Source: Paludibacteraceae bacterium (GTDB taxonomy: Bacteria; Bacteroidota; Bacteroidia; Bacteroidales; Paludibacteraceae). Taken from it: 64,000 nt of DNA. The stretch spans positions 62,001 to 126,000 of the forward strand of contig JAFVBR010000034.1 in assembly GCA_017479885.1 (NCBI GenBank), in the 5' to 3' direction. The notes beneath the pieces were generated by a model. The model did no database searches. It was not told the DNA's origin and saw only the letters and a program-made list of their open reading frames with translations. Positions within the stretch are counted from its first letter, which is position 1; each line of letters starts with the position of its first letter. The translations under genes were made by a program, and so were the position numbers. Of this stretch, positions 34,108 through 43,543 are shown one piece after another.

Positions 34108-36555
34108 ATGGCTGAAAAGATTTACAGATATTTCTGCAACCATAAGTGGTTGATGTACACACTGCTGACGCTGACGGTAATCTTGTTTGCAGTGCTCGCC
34201 GTGCAGTGCAGGTTCGAGGAGAACATTGCCAAACTGCTCCCTCCTACAAGCGACAATATGACGGTTGACCTCGCTTTCTCCGATTTGAAGGTGAAGGACA
34301 AGATATTCGTGCAACTGACTGCCAAAGGCGGTGAAGACACAGATACTGAGACACTCTCGGAGGCAATGGACCGATTCATGAGTCTGCTTGAGGCAGATGA
34401 CGAGTGGCGTGGCAACATCAGCAATACTCTGTATCAGGTTGATTTCGAGGAGTTGATGTCTGTTGCTCCGTGGCTTGTTGAGCATGCTCCTCAGTATCTC
34501 GATTTTAGCGATGCCGAGATGGACTCACTTACGTCAGTGAGTCATATAGAGGAACAAATCGGGCAGTATATGCAGTTTATGGAGACCGACCTCGGCATGC
34601 AGCTTTATGATTATATTGCCTACGACCCTGCAGGAATACTGATGAGCCGTCTGCAGCCTCTGCTCTCGCAGGGTGGGGGAAACGGTATGCAGAACGGGCA
34701 CCTGTTCAGCAAAGACGGGCGTGTATGTATGGGCTATGTAACTCCCCAACTGAGCAGCATGGACTCAGGCAAAGCGGGGGAACTGTTGCGCGAAATAAAA
34801 CGTGCAAAGAAACGCACGGAGGAAGAATACGCCAATGTGGAAGTGCTCTATCATGGCACCGTGATAATGTCCGCCAACAATGCCCGCCGCATTAAGACCG
34901 ACCTTTTATATACTATAGGAATAGCGCTACTTGTCATCTTGGCTTTGCTCGGATGGTGTTTCCGTCAGCCAAGCAGTAATCTGCTGTTGCTGCTGCCTGT
35001 TCTCTACGGGGCATTGTTTGCCTTGGCGGGAATGTATGTGGTGCGCGGAGGAATGTCGGTGATGGCTTTAGGAATAGGCGCTATTGTGCTCGGTGTGGCT
35101 CTGAGTTATTGTCTGCATGTGATGGTACAATATAAATATACAGGCAATGCGCAAGAGACCGTAAGAGACCAAGCCCTGCCTGTGTTCCTCGGTGCCCTCA
35201 CCACTATCGGTGCTTTTGCAGGTCTGCTGTTTACCGAGTCGTCACTACTGCAGGATTTCGGTCTGTTTGCCGTGTTTGCAATGATAGGGACTACGGTTGC
35301 ATGCCTGCTGTTTATGCCGCATTTCTTCCCCAAGGTAAACAAGAAGAACGACCGTGCGTTTGCCTTCTTGGAGAGGATGAACGACTATGACTTGTCCAAT
35401 AACAAATATGTGCTCATCCTGCTGATGGTGTTCGTGGCTGTATGTATCGCTTTCTCAGGGAAGGTACGTTTCGACCCCAACCTGAAGAACATCAACTATA
35501 TTGACCCGCTTGTGTCGCGCTCTATGCAACTCTATGCAGACAATCAGAATGATGGCAGTTTTCGTCAGTATTTCGCTTCTGTAGGAGGAAGCACTGATGA
35601 GGCATTGCAAGGATTGGAGCGCGTGGAGAAAGTGTGCGATTCGCTGCAGCAGGCAGGTGTCATAGATGGTTATGGCAAAACATCAGCCCTGATGCCTTCG
35701 CTTGAACGTCAGCAGATGCGTATAGACCATTGGAAACAGTATTTCACTACGGAGAAAACTGCTGCCGTGTGGCGCAATGTGGAGAAAGCCTGCCGTCAGA
35801 CAGGTGTGGACAAAGAGATGTTTATGCCCTTCCGTGAGGCGATGGGTGCTGAGTATGTGCCTGAACTGCTGTACGATGCCGAGTTACTGCCCGATGCGTT
35901 GATGAGCAACCTGATAGAGGAAACGGGCGGATACGTGTTGGCATTCATTCCCGTAAGAATCAATCCTGACAAGGTGACCGAGGTGAACGGTATCCTCACC
36001 CGCGCTGCCGACTGCCTTGTGCTCGACCCGTTTTATTATACCATCGACACAGTGGCTATGATGCAGAGCGACTTCAACACCATTCTCGGCATATCCGCCT
36101 TGTTCGTGCTGATTGTGCTCTTGCTCTCTTTCCGCAGAATCACAGTCGCACTGATTGCCTTCCTGCCGATGACTCTCAGTTGGTACGTGGTGCTTGGGGC
36201 GATGTATCTTACAGGACACGAGTTCAACCTGATAAACATTGTGGTGTCAAGTTTCATCTTCGGTATAGGCGTTGACTACAGTATCTTCATGATGGACGGT
36301 CTGTTGAAACGTGCCAAGGGTGAAAACGAACACCTGTTGGCATACCATAAGACAGCTATCACCATCAGTGCCACTATATTGGTAATCTGCATGGTGTCGC
36401 TTTTGTTCGCTCTGCACCCCGCTATGAAGAGCATAGGCTTCGCCTCGCTCGTAGGCATGATAACCACCATGCTTCTCACATATACTCTTGAGCCTTGGCT
36501 GCTGCGGCAGGTGCTGAAAAACGAGTGGCTGAGAAAGAAAATATTGGGCAAATAG
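34108..36555 (+). CDS. MMPL-family RND-like exporter
   Basis: An 815-residue inner-membrane protein with two repeats of a periplasmic loop and six helices. The first helix lies at residues 15-32 and a bundle follows TDLLYTIGIALLVILALLGW. The second set begins ILGISALFVLIVLLLSFRRI, with IFGIGVDYSIFMMDGLLKR near the end. MMPL and HAE3-type proteins export lipids or hydrophobic compounds. With the divergent LolA-like gene it may form a lipid-export pair. Confidence 0.82.
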   Translation: MAEKIYRYFCNHKWLMYTLLTLTVILFAVLAVQCRFEENIAKLLPPTSDNMTVDLAFSDLKVKDKIFVQLTAKGGEDTDTETLSEAMDRFMSLLEADDEWRGNISNTLYQVDFEELMSVAPWLVEHAPQYLDFSDAEMDSLTSVSHIEEQIGQYMQFMETDLGMQLYDYIAYDPAGILMSRLQPLLSQGGGNGMQNGHLFSKDGRVCMGYVTPQLSSMDSGKAGELLREIKRAKKRTEEEYANVEVLYHGTVIMSANNARRIKTDLLYTIGIALLVILALLGWCFRQPSSNLLLLLPVLYGALFALAGMYVVRGGMSVMALGIGAIVLGVALSYCLHVMVQYKYTGNAQETVRDQALPVFLGALTTIGAFAGLLFTESSLLQDFGLFAVFAMIGTTVACLLFMPHFFPKVNKKNDRAFAFLERMNDYDLSNNKYVLILLMVFVAVCIAFSGKVRFDPNLKNINYIDPLVSRSMQLYADNQNDGSFRQYFASVGGSTDEALQGLERVEKVCDSLQQAGVIDGYGKTSALMPSLERQQMRIDHWKQYFTTEKTAAVWRNVEKACRQTGVDKEMFMPFREAMGAEYVPELLYDAELLPDALMSNLIEETGGYVLAFIPVRINPDKVTEVNGILTRAADCLVLDPFYYTIDTVAMMQSDFNTILGISALFVLIVLLLSFRRITVALIAFLPMTLSWYVVLGAMYLTGHEFNLINIVVSSFIFGIGVDYSIFMMDGLLKRAKGENEHLLAYHKTAITISATILVICMVSLLFALHPAMKSIGFASLVGMITTMLLTYTLEPWLLRQVLKNEWLRKKILGK

Positions 36556-36604
36556 ACTGCGTGGTATGAATTTTGCTGTAAGATAACGAAAACAAAAACA
36601 GAGT

Positions 36605-37432
36605 ATGGCAAGCAGTTTGTGGCAACGTTTGCGGTTCAAGTTCCGAATCTCCGTTGTGAACGAGAATACGCTTGGCGAGATATGGCATTTCCGTCTCTCG
36701 CGCATGGGTGTGTTCCTGTGGGTTGTGTTCTTGGCATTGCTTTCCTTTGCTTTGTTTGCCTTGCTTATTTGGCTCACCCCTCTAAAGAACTATCTGCCCG
36801 GATATAACGAGAACATACGTCAGCAACTGATTACCGAAACGATGCGTATGGACAGCATAGAGAGCAAACTGTCGTTGCAGACAGAGTATCTCGACATTAT
36901 CCGCGATGTGGTTGCGGGAGAGGTGGAGAGCGACAGTGTGCAGCCGCTCGACTCGCTTGCTTTGCAGCAACGGCAGAAACTGCTTGAGACACGCTCCGCC
37001 ATTACCGACGAGTTTATAGCGCAATACGAAGAAAAAGAGCGTGACAACCTCACTATGTTCGATGTACAATCCTCAACACCCGTATATACATTGTTCCGTC
37101 CTGTCAATGGCAGGGTGGAGCAGCAGTTCTCCGCTATAGAGGGCAATTACGGTGTGGGTATCAGTGTCGAAAAGAATGCTGCGGTGATGAGTGTGCTCAC
37201 AGGCACGGTAGTCTATGCCGCCCGCAGTCTTGACTTTGAATGGGAGATGATGGTGCAGCATGAGGGAGACTATCTGTCGGTGTACAAGAACCTCAAGCAA
37301 ATAAAGAAGCAAGTGGGTGAGAGCGTGCAGGCAGGAGAGAATATTGCCACTGTGGCAGACGACCGCCTCTTGCTGTTCAGTCTGTGGCGCAAAGGCAATC
37401 CCGTCAATCCCGAGGAAGTGATAGTGTTCTGA
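36605..37432 (+). CDS. LytM/M23-domain protein, probably non-catalytic (EnvC/NlpD-like)
   Basis: A 275-residue membrane-anchored protein. A single helix at about residues 35-58 (MGVFLWVVFLALLSFALFAL) is followed by a helical periplasmic region and a C-terminal LytM fold (YTLFRPVNGRVEQQF...MMVQHEGDYLSVYKNL). The metal ligands of active M23 peptidases are mostly lost. YGVGISV replaces HxGxD, YKNL replaces YxHL, and LLLFSLW replaces HLHFE. It probably activates a cell-wall amidase rather than cutting peptidoglycan. Confidence 0.8.
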   Translation: MASSLWQRLRFKFRISVVNENTLGEIWHFRLSRMGVFLWVVFLALLSFALFALLIWLTPLKNYLPGYNENIRQQLITETMRMDSIESKLSLQTEYLDIIRDVVAGEVESDSVQPLDSLALQQRQKLLETRSAITDEFIAQYEEKERDNLTMFDVQSSTPVYTLFRPVNGRVEQQFSAIEGNYGVGISVEKNAAVMSVLTGTVVYAARSLDFEWEMMVQHEGDYLSVYKNLKQIKKQVGESVQAGENIATVADDRLLLFSLWRKGNPVNPEEVIVF

Positions 37433-37492
37433 GTGACAATCATAACTATATAGAGTATATAAAGAGTGAAATTATAATAAAAGCAATATATT

Positions 37493-38344
37493 ATGAATAA
37501 TCCTACAATTAATTCTTCGCTGCTGAAAAAAATCATCGGAGTAGTGGCAGGTTTAGTGGTTTTGACAATCTTAATGTCAACATGCTGTACTGTGGTTGAC
37601 ACTTCCGAAGTTGGTATAAAGTTTAAGAAGTTCTCGTTGACAGAGCAAGGCAAACTTGATGCTGTACCCGTTACAGGATGGATTTTCTACAACCCGATAA
37701 CCACAAGTGTGTATTCCTATCCTGTCTATGTGCAGCGGGTTGACTATAAGCCTTTCACGGTTACCACTAAGGATGCCGCCGTATTCTCTATGGATCCTGT
37801 GCTCGCGTTCAGTCTGAACAGAGACAAGGCAGTTGACGTATTTGCAAAATACCGCAAGCCGCTTGAGGATATTGAGGCAGGTTATATGCGTACAGTGATA
37901 TATGATGCTTATCGAATCACTGCCAACAAATATACGTCTGACGAACTGATGGCGTCTCGTGCACAGTTTGAAGCCGAAGTAAGACAGATGCTTGAAAAGT
38001 CACTCAATGATGAGGGCTTTATGGTAGAGGAGTTTACTTCGCAGATTACTCCTCCTTCGTCTCTGTCTCAGGCAATTGAGGCTAAGAACCAAGCCATACA
38101 GGAGGCGCTTAAGGCAGAGAACCTCGTGAAACAGGCGGAGGCTAATGCAAAGATTGCCATTGCAAAGGCTGAAGGTGAAGCCAAAGCACTGCGTATTCAG
38201 GCGGACGGTGAGGCATATTATAACCGCACTGTTGCAGCTTCGCTCAACGAACTGCTTGTCCGTCAGGATGCCATAGAGAAGTGGGACGGCAAGTTGCCTG
38301 AGTATGTAGGAGGGCAGAACATACCCATGATAAATCTGAAATGA
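37493..38344 (+). CDS. SPFH/prohibitin-like membrane protein
   Basis: A 283-residue membrane scaffold. One N-terminal helix (IIGVVAGLVVLTILMSTCC) is followed by the band-7 domain (VDTSEVGIKFKKFSL, VQRVDYKPFTVTTKDAAVFS). A coiled-coil tail rich in AEANAKIAIAKAEGEAKALR follows. Relatives form large rings that control membrane proteases. It overlaps dxr by 4 bases (ATGA). Confidence 0.88.
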   Translation: MNNPTINSSLLKKIIGVVAGLVVLTILMSTCCTVVDTSEVGIKFKKFSLTEQGKLDAVPVTGWIFYNPITTSVYSYPVYVQRVDYKPFTVTTKDAAVFSMDPVLAFSLNRDKAVDVFAKYRKPLEDIEAGYMRTVIYDAYRITANKYTSDELMASRAQFEAEVRQMLEKSLNDEGFMVEEFTSQITPPSSLSQAIEAKNQAIQEALKAENLVKQAEANAKIAIAKAEGEAKALRIQADGEAYYNRTVAASLNELLVRQDAIEKWDGKLPEYVGGQNIPMINLK

Positions 38345-39504
38345 TACAACCCAAACAGATAGCAATATTAGGCAGTACGGGCAGCATCGGGCAGCAAACG
38401 CTCGATGTTGTTCGCGCCAATCCCGGTCTGTTTCAGGTATATGCCATCAGTGCCCACCGCAGTGTGCAGTTGCTTGCAGAGCAGGCGCACGAGTTTCGTC
38501 CTGAAGTGGTATGCATAGCCGATGAGAGTCTGTACGAACCTCTCCGTGATGCGCTTTCCGACCTTCCGTGCAAGGTGTGGGCAGGCAGTGAGGCTATAGC
38601 CGATATGGTCACTATGCCGTCAATCGACATTGTGGTGGCAGCCATGGTGGGATATGCGGGTCTGCTGCCTACCATCAGTGCCATAAAGGCGGGCAAGACT
38701 ATCGCTCTTGCCAACAAGGAGACTCTCGTGGTGGCAGGCGAACTTGTGTGCGCACTTGCACGACAGTACCATGCTCCCGTACTGCCTGTTGACTCAGAAC
38801 ATTCCGCTATCTTCCAATCCTTGCAGGGAGAGGGCGACAACGAGATAGAGAAGATTCTGCTGACAGCCTCGGGAGGACCTTTCAGACTGACACCGAAGGA
38901 GGACCTGCATAAAGTGACGGCTCAGGATGCGCTGCGTCATCCCAATTGGGATATGGGTGCCAAGATTACCATCGACAGCGCCACCATGATGAACAAGGGT
39001 TTCGAGGTGATAGAAGCCAAATGGCTGTTCGGCGTACCTGTTGAGAAAATACAGGTGTTGGTTCATCCGCAGAGCATTGTGCACAGTGCGGTGCAGTTTG
39101 CCGACGGTAGCGTGAAGGCACAACTCGGAATGCCCGATATGCGTCTGCCTATACAGTATGCCCTGACGTATCCCTCACGAATAAAGAGCGACTTCCCACG
39201 TGTGGACTTCTTCTCACTGAAAGAGGGACTGACCTTCTATGAGCCTGACATTGAGAAGTTCCGCAATCTCGGTTTGGCGTACCGAGCCATGGGTGCGGGA
39301 GGCAACATGCCGTGCATACTCAACGCTGCCAACGAGGTGGTGGTGCATGCTTTTCTTGAAGGCAGATGCGGTTTCACAAAGATGTCAGATGTGATAGAGA
39401 CAGTCATGCAGAAAGCACCGTTTATACCGCAACCGACGTATGAAGACTACGTGCAAACAGATGATATGGCACGGCGTCTTGCAAATACAATACTTAACAC
39501 ATAG
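38341..39504 (+). CDS. dxr: 1-deoxy-D-xylulose-5-phosphate reductoisomerase
   Basis: A 387-residue NADPH enzyme making MEP in isoprenoid synthesis. The NADPH loop is LGSTGSIGQQTLDVV at residues 9-23. The metal and substrate region is LPVDSEHSAIFQ, then TASGGPF and MNKGFEVIEAKWLF. Full length. Translationally coupled to the SPFH gene. rseP follows after a spacer with a repeat-flanked hairpin. Confidence 0.97.
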   Translation: MIQPKQIAILGSTGSIGQQTLDVVRANPGLFQVYAISAHRSVQLLAEQAHEFRPEVVCIADESLYEPLRDALSDLPCKVWAGSEAIADMVTMPSIDIVVAAMVGYAGLLPTISAIKAGKTIALANKETLVVAGELVCALARQYHAPVLPVDSEHSAIFQSLQGEGDNEIEKILLTASGGPFRLTPKEDLHKVTAQDALRHPNWDMGAKITIDSATMMNKGFEVIEAKWLFGVPVEKIQVLVHPQSIVHSAVQFADGSVKAQLGMPDMRLPIQYALTYPSRIKSDFPRVDFFSLKEGLTFYEPDIEKFRNLGLAYRAMGAGGNMPCILNAANEVVVHAFLEGRCGFTKMSDVIETVMQKAPFIPQPTYEDYVQTDDMARRLANTILNT

Positions 39505-39552
39505 TTCAAATCATACATAGTCCGTCATCCGACGGACGTTCAAATCATACAT
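39504..39552. repeat. Hairpin GTCCGTC/GACGGAC flanked by 15-bp direct repeats
   Basis: GTTCAAATCATACAT occurs at 39504-39518 and 39538-39552. Between them lies GTCCGTC-ATCC-GACGGAC (39520-39537 with one leading base). The hairpin is the second copy of a dispersed motif. Confidence 0.7.
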
Positions 39553-39563
39553 CATATATCATC

Positions 39564-41066
39564 ATGAGCGCAACTTTTTGGATAAGAGCACTTCAACTCA
39601 TACTCGCACTTTCATTTCTCGTGGTTATTCACGAACTCGGTCACTTCACCTTCGCACGTATATTCAAGATACGCGTCGAGAAATTCTATATGTTTTTCAA
39701 CCCGCGCTTCTCCCTCTTCCGCATGAAGAAACTCGGAGGCAAGTGGCGTTTCCGCTTCTTTGCCCCCAACGTGGAAAGCAATATGGTGGAGAAGAAAGAC
39801 GAAGCGGGCAATCCTGTGCTCGACAAGAAAGGCAATCCTCAGTATCGGCCGATGACAGACGAGGAACTGAGCCGACTGCCTGAGGATGATTGGCGCCGCG
39901 AACCTGACAACACGGAGTGGGGTATAGGTTGGTTGCCGCTCGGAGGGTATTGCGCCATTGCAGGCATGGTTGACGAGACTACGGGTGCCGACGGACTGCC
40001 TTCCGAGCCGCAACCGTGGGAGTACCGCTCAAAGAAGACTTGGCAGCGACTGCCTGTCATTCTCGGAGGCGTAATGGTGAACTTCATCGCGGCACTCGTT
40101 ATCTACAGCGCCATACTCTTTGCATGGGGAGAAGAATATATACCTGTCGAAAACGCGAAGTATGGTCTGCAGTATGCCGACGTGATGCTGCAGCAGGGGT
40201 TCGAACAGGGCGATCAGATTCTCACTATCGGCAACCGCGTGCCTGACACCAAGGCTGACATAGTTGAGTGGCTTGTGGTGGACGGAGACACCGATGTGAC
40301 AGTGCTCCGTGGGCAGGATACAGTGCGGCTCAGGATGCCCAAAGACTTCGGCAAACAAGTGCTCGCCTCCAAAGCAAAAGGGTTGGCGGACTACCGCTTC
40401 CCGTTCGTAGTAAGTCAGGTCAATGAGAACTCGCCCGCTCACAAAGCACTGATGATGGAAGGCGACAGTCTGCTTGCCGTTGACGGTGTGGCTACTCCCG
40501 CTTTTCAGGACGTGCAGAAAGAACTGCAGAAGCATCCGTGCGACAGCATCACTGTTACCCTCTTCCGTCCTTCCACGCAAGAACAACTCGACCTCAGGCT
40601 TTTCCTCGGAGACGAAGCCAAACTCGGCGTGTATGCCAAATTGCCGACTGATTTTCTTGAGACCAAACGTGTGGAGTACGGCTTTTGGGAGTCGATACCC
40701 GCAGGTATAAAATACGGTTGGGATACCTTGACGGGCTATGTCAAGCAGTTCAAACTTGTGTTTACCAAAGAGGGTGCACAGTCGCTCGGAGGTTTCGGTG
40801 CGATAGGCAGCCTGTTCCCGCCCGTGTGGGATTGGCACTCGTGGTGGCTGATGACTGCCTTCCTGAGTATCATACTTGCTTTTATGAATATCATTCCCAT
40901 TCCGGGATTGGACGGCGGTCACGTGTTCTTCCTGCTGTGGGAGATGCTGACAGGCAGGAAACCTGCCGACCGTTTCCTCGAAATAGCCAACAACATAGGC
41001 TTTTGGCTGCTGCTCGCACTGCTCGTATATGCCAATCTTAACGATATACTCAAGTTGTTTATGTAG
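39564..41066 (+). CDS. rseP: RseP-type site-2 (M50) membrane metalloprotease
   Basis: A 500-residue intramembrane zinc protease that trims anti-sigma factors and signal-peptide remnants. The zinc motif is VIHELGHF in the first helix (near residues 22-29). Two PDZ-like regions fill the middle. The third zinc ligand is in IPIPGLDGGHV near residue 450. Length and layout are typical. The dxr-rseP order is widespread in bacteria. Confidence 0.95.
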   Translation: MSATFWIRALQLILALSFLVVIHELGHFTFARIFKIRVEKFYMFFNPRFSLFRMKKLGGKWRFRFFAPNVESNMVEKKDEAGNPVLDKKGNPQYRPMTDEELSRLPEDDWRREPDNTEWGIGWLPLGGYCAIAGMVDETTGADGLPSEPQPWEYRSKKTWQRLPVILGGVMVNFIAALVIYSAILFAWGEEYIPVENAKYGLQYADVMLQQGFEQGDQILTIGNRVPDTKADIVEWLVVDGDTDVTVLRGQDTVRLRMPKDFGKQVLASKAKGLADYRFPFVVSQVNENSPAHKALMMEGDSLLAVDGVATPAFQDVQKELQKHPCDSITVTLFRPSTQEQLDLRLFLGDEAKLGVYAKLPTDFLETKRVEYGFWESIPAGIKYGWDTLTGYVKQFKLVFTKEGAQSLGGFGAIGSLFPPVWDWHSWWLMTAFLSIILAFMNIIPIPGLDGGHVFFLLWEMLTGRKPADRFLEIANNIGFWLLLALLVYANLNDILKLFM

Positions 41067-41090
41067 CAAAATGATAGCCAGTTCAAAGTT

Positions 41091-41675
41091 ATGGAATATT
41101 TTGTACACGAGTCATCATATATAGATGATGGTTGCCTGATAGGCAAGGGCACCAAGATATGGCATTTCTCGCATGTTATGTCGGGCTGCGTGATTGGTGA
41201 GAACTGCAACATCGGGCAGAATGTAGTCATATCTCCTGATGTGACCCTCGGCAACAATGTCAAAATACAGAACAATGTAAGTGTTTACACAGGTGTTGTG
41301 TGCGAAGACGATGTTTTTCTCGGTCCGTCGTGCGTGTTCACCAATGTAATCAATCCGCGTTCTGCAGTGTCACGGAAGAGTGAGTACAGGCGGACTGTTA
41401 TCCGTCGCGGGGCGAGTGTGGGTGCGAATGCGACTATCGTTTGTGGTCATGAGTTGGGCGAGTATTGCCTTATCGGCGCAGGGAGTGTGGTAACGAAGGA
41501 TGTGCCCGCATACGCACTGATGGTGGGTAATCCCGCCCGTCAGCGCGGATGGGTGAGCAGATATGGCGACAAACTTCATTTTTCTGATGAAGGTATAGCT
41601 GTTTGTCCTGTTACAGGAGAACGGTATAAACTTGAAGATGGAGAAGTGAGAATAATACATCGTTCAGATGCATAG
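41091..41675 (+). CDS. Hexapeptide-repeat N-acetyltransferase (WlbB/WbpD-like)
   Basis: A 194-residue left-handed beta-helix acyltransferase. The first half reads [20 protein letters not shown] and [18 protein letters not shown]. The acetyl-CoA region is [20 protein letters not shown]. It resembles enzymes acetylating UDP-3-amino sugars for O-antigen. No other gene of that pathway is adjacent. It ends at a strong bidirectional terminator. Confidence 0.82.
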   Translation: MEYFVHESSYIDDGCLIGKGTKIWHFSHVMSGCVIGENCNIGQNVVISPDVTLGNNVKIQNNVSVYTGVVCEDDVFLGPSCVFTNVINPRSAVSRKSEYRRTVIRRGASVGANATIVCGHELGEYCLIGAGSVVTKDVPAYALMVGNPARQRGWVSRYGDKLHFSDEGIAVCPVTGERYKLEDGEVRIIHRSDA

Positions 41676-41678
41676 ACA

Positions 41679-41717
41679 AAAATGCCCCTCGGAATATGTT
41701 TTTCCGAGGGGCATTTA
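41679..41717. terminator. Bidirectional terminator between convergent genes
   Basis: AAAATGCCCCTCGGAA and TTCCGAGGGGCATTT form a 15-bp stem with a TATGTTT loop. Confidence 0.85.
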
Positions 41718-41724
41718 TTAAATG

Positions 41725-42675
41725 TTAAAACTGCTTTTCTATGAGGTAGTTGTTTCGCTCTTGAGAGTTGCGGATAATCAGTTCCCCGAGGAAGCCTGCA
41801 AGGAAGAGCATGCAACCGAGCACCATTGCAAGTATTGACAAGTGGAAATACGGATTGTTGGCAACAAGCATTGCGGGTACATGCCGGTGCAGTGCATACA
41901 GCTTCATAGCTCCTACCACTATGATGGCTATGAATCCGATTAAGAACATCAGACTGCCAATCAGTCCGAAGAAGTGCATAGGTTGCTTGCCGAACTTAGT
42001 GAGAAACCAGAGTGTCATCAAATCGAGATAGCCGTTTACAAACCGGTTGAGTCCGAACTTTGACTCTCCGAATTCACGTTTGCGGTGTTGCACCACTTTC
42101 TCCCCAATCTTGGTAAATCCGGCTGTCTTGGCAAGATAGGGAATGTAACGGTGCATCTCAGAGAAGACCTCGATATTCTTTACGACAACATTCTTATATG
42201 CCTTCAGTCCGCAGTTCATATCGTGCAAGTGTAGTCCTGTAACACGGCGTGCGGTGGCATTGAACAGTTTTGAGGGCAGATTCTTGGTTAGTTTGTTGTC
42301 GTAGCGCTTCTGTTTCCAACCGCTAACAAGGTCGTAGTTCTCTTCGGTTATCATGCGATATAGTTCGGGTATTTCGTCAGGTGAGTCCTGAAGGTCAGCA
42401 TCCATGGTGATTACCACATCACCTTTGGCAACCTGAAAACCGCAATGCAGGGCAGCAGATTTGCCATAGTTGTGACGGAAACATATTCCATGCACATTTT
42501 CGTCAACTTTCTTGAGGTCTTCTATCACTTGCCATGAGCGGTCGGTGGAGCCGTCGTTGACGAATAATATTTCGTAGGAGAAGCGGTTTTCATCCATTAC
42601 CCGTTTGATCCATTCATGGAGTTTGCTTAGCGACTCTTCTTCATTGTAGAGGGGTATGATAACCGATATGTTCAT
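41725..42675 (-). CDS. GT2 glycosyltransferase, polyprenyl-phosphate type
   Basis: A protein of about 316 residues. MNISVIIPLYNEEESLSKLH opens the GT-A fold, and VVITMDADLQDSPDEIPELY holds the DxD metal site. Two helices lie near the C terminus (FGLIGSLMFLIGFIAIIVVG; LAMVLGCMLFLAGFLGELII). It is a paralogue of the product at 22569. It likely attaches a sugar to undecaprenyl phosphate. I chose ATG 42675 over 42687. It forms a pair with the DUF4199 gene. Confidence 0.85.
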   Translation of the reverse strand: MNISVIIPLYNEEESLSKLHEWIKRVMDENRFSYEILFVNDGSTDRSWQVIEDLKKVDENVHGICFRHNYGKSAALHCGFQVAKGDVVITMDADLQDSPDEIPELYRMITEENYDLVSGWKQKRYDNKLTKNLPSKLFNATARRVTGLHLHDMNCGLKAYKNVVVKNIEVFSEMHRYIPYLAKTAGFTKIGEKVVQHRKREFGESKFGLNRFVNGYLDLMTLWFLTKFGKQPMHFFGLIGSLMFLIGFIAIIVVGAMKLYALHRHVPAMLVANNPYFHLSILAMVLGCMLFLAGFLGELIIRNSQERNNYLIEKQF

Positions 42676-42699
42676 AATTCTCTGCATTATTATTGTTTA

Positions 42700-43212
42700 T
42701 TAATCTTTGGTTTTTTTGAGAAACGGGGCATACAAAAGCCCGAGCATAGCTCCAAGCATAGTGTCAGCCATCACTGTCTGCATAATAAACTGCGATGGAT
42801 GGAGTATTATACTGAAGAAGTCTTCACTGTTGGCGGGTACTTCTATTTTCAGTTGCTCCATTGTTTTCTTGGTGGCTTCTACCAAACGAGGCAGATAGTC
42901 GGTGTTGATATAGTTCAGATATACCAGTTTCACTGCAGCCGAAATTAGTGCGGCAAAAAAGAACAGTAAGAAGATGTATGAGAAGCAGCGGTAGAAACTG
43001 ATTTGTCCGCCTGACTCATTGTCGCGGAAGTTGCGGGCACATCTTAGTGTGAACACCAGTATGAATGCAATAATGAGGTATGTAAGCAGTTGCACTATGG
43101 CACTTTGTGCTACCGACAGCAGAAAATTGGCAGAGAAGAGCAGACCCAATGTGAATCCGTTCTTCATCGCATTAGGCAATGGATTGACAAACACAGGTGC
43201 TTCTGTTCCCAT
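42700..43212 (-). CDS. DUF4199 membrane protein
   Basis: A 170-residue inner-membrane protein with four helices (GFTLGLLFSANFLLSVAQSA; LLTYLIIAFILVFTL; YIFLLFFFAALISAAV; TMLGAMLGLLYAPF). The family is confined to Bacteroidota, often next to a GT2 gene as here, 24 bp upstream of it. Molecular function unknown; it may help the GT2 at the membrane. Confidence 0.8.
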   Translation of the reverse strand: MGTEAPVFVNPLPNAMKNGFTLGLLFSANFLLSVAQSAIVQLLTYLIIAFILVFTLRCARNFRDNESGGQISFYRCFSYIFLLFFFAALISAAVKLVYLNYINTDYLPRLVEATKKTMEQLKIEVPANSEDFFSIILHPSQFIMQTVMADTMLGAMLGLLYAPFLKKTKD

Positions 43213-43326
43213 AAATGTTGCAGTTTGCAGATTGTGGCTTTCTTATAAAACCAAAATTCAGAAGCTTAGAAGCCCTATGACTTCTGAACTTCCGAAATTC
43301 GTAATGCTATACTAATCAACCTTGTT

Positions 43327-43403
43327 TGGGGTGGATAGTGGGGCTCGAACCCACGACACTCGGAACCACAATCCGATGCTCTGCCAACTGAGCTATAACC
43401 ACC
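43327..43403 (-). tRNA. tRNA-His (anticodon GTG)
   Basis: Minus-strand cloverleaf with the extra 5' G opposite C73. The acceptor stem begins GGTGGTTA. D-arm AGCTCAGTTGGCAGAGC, anticodon arm TCGGA-TTGTGGT-TCCGA, T-arm GTGGG-TTCGAGC-CCCAC. One T-T mismatch lies in the acceptor stem. CCA is encoded at 43329-43327. Confidence 0.95.
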
Positions 43404-43503
43404 ATGCAGCAATTGACGATTTTATTATTGACAATTTTACTATTGAGAACAGATTGTAACGATTAGTAAAGTTGTAATAAATTGCCTTTCTCAATTGCGG
43501 GTG

Positions 43504-43534
43504 CAAAAGTAGTACTTTTTTCTGATATGTGCAA
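43504..43534 (-). promoter_or_regulatory. Promoter of tRNA-His
   Basis: On the minus strand, TACTTTTG (43511-43504) and TTG (43534-43532) are 20 bp apart. Confidence 0.6.
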
Positions 43535-43543
43535 GAGACAACG

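Noticed and set aside
40029..41108. 359-codon frame on the minus strand
   Set aside because: Antisense to rseP, whose zinc motifs are intact.
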